Assembly (NCBI GenBank): GCA_965234685.1
Contig: OZ248539.1
Location: 868,001-932,000 of the forward strand
DNA: 64,000 nucleotides
Direction of reading: 5' to 3'
Origin: Fimbriimonas planktonicus
Lineage (GTDB): Bacteria > Armatimonadota > Fimbriimonadia > Fimbriimonadales > Fimbriimonadaceae
Part shown: positions 60,377 to 64,000 of the stretch, one piece after another
Layout of the letters: each line of letters starts with the position of its first letter
How positions within the stretch are numbered: position 1 is the first letter of the stretch
Made by a program: the position numbers and the translations under genes
The notes under the pieces: model-generated
Told to the model about the DNA's origin: nothing
The model's database searches: none
Seen by the model: the letters and a program-made list of their open reading frames with translations, nothing else

Positions 60377-60408
60377 GCCCGAAGCTATTCGATAGCTTCG
60401 GGCTTTTT
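60377..60408 (+). terminator. Intrinsic terminator of the small lipoprotein
   Basis: Perfect 12-base stem GCCCGAAGCTAT / ATAGCTTCGGGC with a TCG loop and TTTTT after it. The hairpin overlaps the 3' end of the convergent aquaporin gene. Confidence 0.9.
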
Positions 60409-61068
60409 ATTGGCGTCTTCCTTTAAGAACCAGGAATAAACCACAGATGCCAAGATGGCCCCGGCAACCGGACCACCGACGAACAGCGTTAAGGCGCTGA
60501 AATCTCCGGTAACCACCGCCGGTCCAAACCAGCGGGCGGGGTTCATGGCACCGCTGCTGACCGGTCCCACCGCAAGGATGCCAACGGCCACAAATAGTCC
60601 GATGTACAAGGCACCAAACTTCGGCTGTCGCTGATCTACGGCTGTGCCATAGATGACCCACATCAGCATGAAGGTCGCAATGATTTCTGCGACAAATGCG
60701 GCTCCGACGGTGGATCCAAGCTCTACCGCCGAAAGCCCTTTTGCGGCCACGTTCGGGTCGTTGGTGAACGAAGAACTTGCAAAGAACGAACCTGCGACCG
60801 CACCAGCAAGTTGAGCGCCAATGTACGTTGATGCCCGAAGGTGATCCATCTTGCGGACAACCCAAAAACCGATTGTGACCGCCGGATTAAAGTGTCCACC
60901 ACTGATCGGTCCCGCCGCCGTGGCGAAGCAAGCCACCACCAGCCCATTTGCAAGGGCAATGCCGAGCAAACCTCCCGGTACTTCGCCGAGATTGGCCTTC
61001 ACGGCTAACGCAACGAAACAAATCGCGAACGTCCCTACGAATTCAGATACAAGCGCCTTCGCTAACAT
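60385..61068 (-). CDS. Aquaporin-family (MIP) channel
   Basis: Inner-membrane water or glycerol channel of about 227 residues with six membrane helices. Both NPA boxes are present: GGHFNPAVT in the first half and AMNPARWFGPA in the second. The glycerol-facilitator marker Asp after the second NPA (NPARD) is absent and replaced by NPARW, so it is likely an aquaporin rather than GlpF. The start was set at MLAKALVSEF. The gene follows the aldo/keto reductase gene by 48 bases on the same strand. Confidence 0.93.
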   Translation of the reverse strand: MLAKALVSEFVGTFAICFVALAVKANLGEVPGGLLGIALANGLVVACFATAAGPISGGHFNPAVTIGFWVVRKMDHLRASTYIGAQLAGAVAGSFFASSSFTNDPNVAAKGLSAVELGSTVGAAFVAEIIATFMLMWVIYGTAVDQRQPKFGALYIGLFVAVGILAVGPVSSGAMNPARWFGPAVVTGDFSALTLFVGGPVAGAILASVVYSWFLKEDANKKPEAIE

Positions 61069-61116
61069 GTTTCCCCGGAAGTTCAAGACACTCTCTACCG
61101 GGGAGAAGGTGCAAGA

Positions 61117-62118
61117 TTATCGAGTTCGTGCGTTCGGCCCGAAGTTTGCGTTGTAGTAGGCGACAGAGTGCGACGCCGGCGCAAAGATGCTGTCGATCTT
61201 TTTCAGCGTCTCGTCGCTCAGTTTGATTTCAAGCGCGGCAGCTGATTCCTTGAGTTGGGTTTCGCTTCTTGCGCCGATGATTGGGCTGGTGATTCCTGGC
61301 TGGTTCGCAACCCAGGCCAACGCGAGGCTAGCCATGCTCATTTCGAGTTCAGTCGCCACGGTTTGGAACTCACGAAGCTTGTCCATCGGCAGCTGCGCCA
61401 GCCGTCCGCCCGGATCGCTCTTGGCGTAGCGTCCCTCTTCCGGCTTTGCATCGAGGTACTTGCTGCTTAACATTCCACCCGCCAACGGTGACCAAGGGAT
61501 GACAGCGTATTCGTACGTTCGGCAGAAGGGAAGAAGCTCACGCTCGATACGTCGATCGAGGAGGTTGTAGGGCGGTTGTTCGGTGACGAATCCAGCCGCG
61601 CCAAGCTCCTTGGCTACGTAGTGCGCCTCGCAGACTTGCCATGCGGCAAACGTTGAGCAACCCGCATAAAGGATCTTTCCGGCCCGACGCAGATCATCCA
61701 GTGCCCGGAGGGTTTCGTCAATGGGAACGCTCGGCTGGGGCCGGTGAATTTGGTAAAGGTCTATGTAGTCCGTGCCCAGTCGCTTCAATGACGCTTCGCA
61801 CGCGAGGATGATATGCCGGTACGAATTGCCAGACGCGTTCACGTCGGTGTCCGACATTTTGCCGTGGCATTTGGTTGCAAGAACTACTTCCGAGCGCTTG
61901 CCTTGGAGTGCTTTGCCAAGGATGGTTTCGCTGACGCCGCGGGCGTATACGTCGGCGGTATCGAAGAAGTTGATCCCCAGATCGAGGGCAGCGTTCGTGA
62001 TCTGAATCGACGCCTCCTCGGAACTGCCCCAATCTTCCGGGTCCCAACCGAACGTCATGGTGCCGAAACAGGCAACGGAAACTTGGACGCCAGTGCGGCC
62101 GAGGGATCGATATTCCAT
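61117..62118 (-). CDS. Aldo/keto reductase
   Basis: 333-residue NADPH-dependent oxidoreductase of the (beta/alpha)8 type. The catalytic tetrad is visible: Asp and Tyr in FFDTADVYARG, Lys in LATKCHGK and His in YQIHRPQP. N-terminal RSLGRTGVQVSVACFG and the cofactor-binding GARSETQLKESAAALE match the tetrad and nucleotide site. Form is of the YhdN/Gcy-like general stress subgroup. It follows the STN-like gene by 25 bases. Confidence 0.94.
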   Translation of the reverse strand: MEYRSLGRTGVQVSVACFGTMTFGWDPEDWGSSEEASIQITNAALDLGINFFDTADVYARGVSETILGKALQGKRSEVVLATKCHGKMSDTDVNASGNSYRHIILACEASLKRLGTDYIDLYQIHRPQPSVPIDETLRALDDLRRAGKILYAGCSTFAAWQVCEAHYVAKELGAAGFVTEQPPYNLLDRRIERELLPFCRTYEYAVIPWSPLAGGMLSSKYLDAKPEEGRYAKSDPGGRLAQLPMDKLREFQTVATELEMSMASLALAWVANQPGITSPIIGARSETQLKESAAALEIKLSDETLKKIDSIFAPASHSVAYYNANFGPNARTR

Positions 62119-62143
62119 TTGCCGGTGTTACCCGGAACGGCGC

Positions 62144-62749
62144 TTAACGCCGCGAGGATGATCTCTTTCGCTTCGACGAAGTTCTTCTTACCGATGGCTT
62201 TCGCGTGGTCGGCTTCTTTGTGGTCACTTTCTTCGGCGCGACCTTGGGGGCGGGAGCCGGCTTCGGCGTTGGTGGCTTCGCCTTCATCTGTTCCGCTGCC
62301 TCGCGAAGTCGCGTGAATTCGTCGTCGGACAGCTTAGGCAGAATCGCGTTGAGATTTGGGGACTTTGGTGCCGGTGCGGCCGTGCGAACAAGGTCAGTGC
62401 CGGGTAGCCGCAAGATGTAAATCCCGGCTTGATAAATCCAAGTGCCGTTCATCGCGGTCGAAACGCAAACCATGATGTCGCGCAGAGGCTTGTCTTGGAT
62501 GTTCAGACGAAGCCGGAACGTATCGAGGTCCGTTCGTGCGGGAACAACAAAGTTGACGCTAAACGACTTCATGAAGTCGAGAATTTCAGTGACGGAATAG
62601 TTTCCGGCCAGCGAAACGGTACGCCGCACTACGGGGTCATCGTATTGGTTCAGCGTTTCGGTCGGGGTTGAACCTTGTGGAACCGCCGTTTGGCCGCTTG
62701 CTGCCGAGAACAAGGCAATCCATCCGAGCAGAGGCATCCATTTCCGCAC
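62144..62749 (-). CDS. Secreted protein with secretin/TonB short N-terminal-like domain
   Basis: 201 residues. A signal peptide (LLGWIALFSAASG) is followed by one STN-like domain (about 40-125): VSLAGNYSVTEILDFMKSF, FRLRLNIQDKPLRDIM and TWIYQAGIYIL. STN domains usually begin secretins or TonB receptors, but here the channel is absent. The C-terminal 50 residues are a Lys/Arg/Pro-rich tail (KKVTTKKPTTRKPSVRR) that probably binds an acidic surface. May be an accessory of the pilus/secretion system. The minus-strand run continues with the aldo/keto reductase. Confidence 0.75.
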   Translation of the reverse strand: MRKWMPLLGWIALFSAASGQTAVPQGSTPTETLNQYDDPVVRRTVSLAGNYSVTEILDFMKSFSVNFVVPARTDLDTFRLRLNIQDKPLRDIMVCVSTAMNGTWIYQAGIYILRLPGTDLVRTAAPAPKSPNLNAILPKLSDDEFTRLREAAEQMKAKPPTPKPAPAPKVAPKKVTTKKPTTRKPSVRRTSSKRKRSSSRR

Positions 62750-62806
62750 TCGGTCAGTATAACTTCGAGGGAACGCAGTGAGAATATCGACGGGTACCCT
62801 GCCAGC

Positions 62807-63481
62807 ATGTTAGCCACGGTTGCGGCAATTGCGATGATGAGCGCAGAGAAGATGGTAGTGAAGGACGTTAAGGTAGGAAGCGGCCAGGCGGCTCAGGCGC
62901 TGGACTTTGTGGTGGTGGATTACACCGGCACCCTCACAAACGGCAAGAAGTTTGATTCCAGCATCGGCCGTGCCCCGTTCAGGTTCCGCCTCGGAGTCGG
63001 TCAGGTAATCGAGGGCTGGGATAAGGGAGTGGCCGGTATGAAAGTTGGCGGCAAGAGAAGCCTTCGTATTCCGCCGGAGATGGGCTATCGTGACCAGGCT
63101 CAGGGCGACATCCCGGCGAATTCAACTTTGCTGTTTGATGTGACGCTTAAAGCGATCGAGCGAGCAACGTTCAAGGTTACAAAGAAGGGATCTGGTCCAG
63201 CAGCCGTTGTCGGTTCGGATGTCAAGATTCACTATAAGGGCACGCTTAAGGGTGGCAAGCAGTTTGATTCGAGCTACACTCGCGGCGAGCCGATAGCCGT
63301 GAAACTTGGCGCGCAGCAAGTCATTCCTGGATTCGAGCAAGGAATTCTCGGCATGCGCAAGGGCGAAAAGCGCACGGTCACAATCCCACCAACTTTGGGT
63401 TATGGTTCGCAGGGTGCAGGCGGGGTCATTCCACCGGACGCGACTCTCGTCTTCGAACTCGAAGCCGTCGAGATTAAGTAG
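62807..63481 (+). CDS. FKBP-type peptidyl-prolyl isomerase (two domains)
   Basis: About 224 residues in two full FKBP domains that speed proline isomerisation in protein folding. Domain 1: VDYTGTLTNGKKFDSS then VIEGWDKGVAGMKVGGKR; domain 2: IHYKGTLKGGKQFDSS then VIPGFEQGILGMRKGEKR. A short hydrophobic start (MLATVAAIAMMSAEK) may be a signal peptide, so it may act outside. Both domains keep the core aromatic/Asp residues, so both could be active. It is followed by a two-way terminator. Confidence 0.94.
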   Translation: MLATVAAIAMMSAEKMVVKDVKVGSGQAAQALDFVVVDYTGTLTNGKKFDSSIGRAPFRFRLGVGQVIEGWDKGVAGMKVGGKRSLRIPPEMGYRDQAQGDIPANSTLLFDVTLKAIERATFKVTKKGSGPAAVVGSDVKIHYKGTLKGGKQFDSSYTRGEPIAVKLGAQQVIPGFEQGILGMRKGEKRTVTIPPTLGYGSQGAGGVIPPDATLVFELEAVEIK

Positions 63482-63488
63482 GCGCAGA

Positions 63489-63522
63489 AAAGCCCTCGAT
63501 GAGTTATCTCATCGAGGGCTTT
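63489..63522. terminator. Bidirectional intrinsic terminator
   Basis: Fifteen-base stem around TTAT (AAAGCCCTCGATGAG side and CTCATCGAGGGCTTT side) between the convergent FKBP and rpsT stops; A/T-tracts on each side fit termination in both directions. Confidence 0.88.
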
Positions 63523-63533
63523 AGAAATTGTAT

Positions 63534-63818
63534 TTAGGCAGCGAGCTTTGCTTTGGCAGCGTTTGCAGCCTTTGCAATTCGGCTCTTTCTTCGTGCAGCC
63601 TGGTTCTTGTGGATCGTTCCGTTCTGAGCAGCCTTGTCCAGTGCCTTCACCGCGAGGGTCAGGGCGCTCTGAATCGCGTCAGCATCCGGAGCGGCAACTG
63701 CGGCCGCGACCTTAACTTTCTTGATGTAGGTCTTGAGCGCGCTCTTGACCGACTTGTTGACGAGCGACTTTCGTCGGCTTCGTCGCATATCCTTCTTGCT
63801 TGACTTCAGGTTTGCCAT
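63534..63818 (-). CDS. rpsT: 30S ribosomal protein S20
   Basis: Binds 16S rRNA at the base of the small subunit. 94 residues: the basic start MANLKSSKKDMRRSRRKS, three helices and the family end GTIHKNQAARRKSRIAK. The start was set at MANL; in-frame codons before it match no S20 feature. Rich in Ala and Lys, as expected. It reads towards the FKBP gene and ends at the shared terminator. Confidence 0.97.
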   Translation of the reverse strand: MANLKSSKKDMRRSRRKSLVNKSVKSALKTYIKKVKVAAAVAAPDADAIQSALTLAVKALDKAAQNGTIHKNQAARRKSRIAKAANAAKAKLAA

Positions 63819-63924
63819 AACGTCGTGAACCAGAAAGGATACCCCAAACGGTCTCAAAAGTCTGCGGTGACAAACCGGGAATGAAAACACTCAGAAAATG
63901 AACACATAAACAAAGAAATGCGCC

Positions 63925-64000
63925 TTGAAGAGCAAAAAGTGCATACTTGTAGTGTTCGCCCTTGTGGTGTTTCTCATGAAAACTAACCGAATTCTTGCTT
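63925..64000 (+). CDS. Start of a gene cut by the window end
   Basis: From TTG at 63925 the frame reads LKSKKCILVVFALVVFLM, a basic stretch plus a hydrophobic run, i.e. a likely signal peptide or membrane anchor, and then ATG at 63976 with MKTNRILA. Which codon is the start cannot be decided, and the product is unknown. Only about 25 codons are in view. Confidence 0.4.
   Translation, partial: MKSKKCILVVFALVVFLMKTNRILA

Overview
This 64-kb window is ordinary chromosome from a free-living, didermic-looking bacterium with moderately high GC and a strong preference for CGA arginine codons. There is no rRNA, phage, insertion sequence or CRISPR array. Several traits together suggest the phylum Armatimonadota, class Fimbriimonadia: many proteins with a type IV prepilin leader (MKKAFTLIELLVV) and an H-x9-DG-like C-terminal motif, a fused SecDF, a B12-dependent ribonucleotide reductase next to nrdR, a McsB-like kinase, ClpC, and many Gfo/Idh/MocA dehydrogenases. 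The taxonomic call is an inference from gene content, not a phylogeny.

Layout. 1-9.5 kb: end of a histidine kinase and its LuxR-type regulator; secDF; transketolase; a large secreted protein; a VanX-like dipeptidase; tRNA-Asp and tRNA-Phe; a lone receiver protein. 9.6-22.4 kb: metabolism and envelope (GH4 glycosidase, TauE/SafE exporter, ADP-ribosylglycohydrolase plus dehydrogenase, methyltransferase, a tandem pair of nucleotide-sugar-type transferases, a BMP-family lipoprotein, FmdB zinc ribbon, TerC, second dehydrogenase). 22.4-31.1 kb: a lineage-specific block of three related prepilin-like genes plus a decayed fourth copy, a lipoprotein, a DUF4832 protein, a VOC protein, two tandem membrane paralogues and secreted proteins. 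31.1-40.9 kb: DUF4287 protein, nrdR-nrdJ, and a four-gene operon (Fe-S reductase-like protein, SDR, TetR regulator, McsB-like kinase) headed by a perfect palindrome, then a TIGR00300-type ornithine cyclodeaminase-like gene. 40.9-53.5 kb: pheS, an acyl-ACP desaturase and pheT, then a trxB operon, a small three-gene coupled operon ending in a GNAT protein, a serine hydrolase and a type II NADH dehydrogenase. 53.6-64 kb: a protein made only of Clp_N domains, an ndh fragment, clpC, two twin major-pilin-like genes, a lipoprotein, an aquaporin, an aldo/keto reductase, an STN-like secreted protein, an FKBP isomerase and ribosomal protein S20.

The most interesting signal is between 52.2 and 57.3 kb. 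The gene order is ndh, a Clp_N-only protein, the last ~25 codons of a second ndh, then clpC. This is what a tandem duplication of an ndh-clpC unit would leave after the first clpC lost its ATPase part and the second ndh was deleted. Elsewhere in the window sits a McsB-like protein arginine kinase whose catalytic cysteine position is serine. In known systems McsB marks proteins with phosphoarginine, which the ClpC N-domain recognises, so both partners of this quality-control route are altered here. Other points of note are a likely self-regulated nrdR promoter, a TetR operator, degenerating pilin paralogues, a PheT without its tRNA-binding domain, and a terminator hairpin that carries the ribosome-binding site of the next gene.
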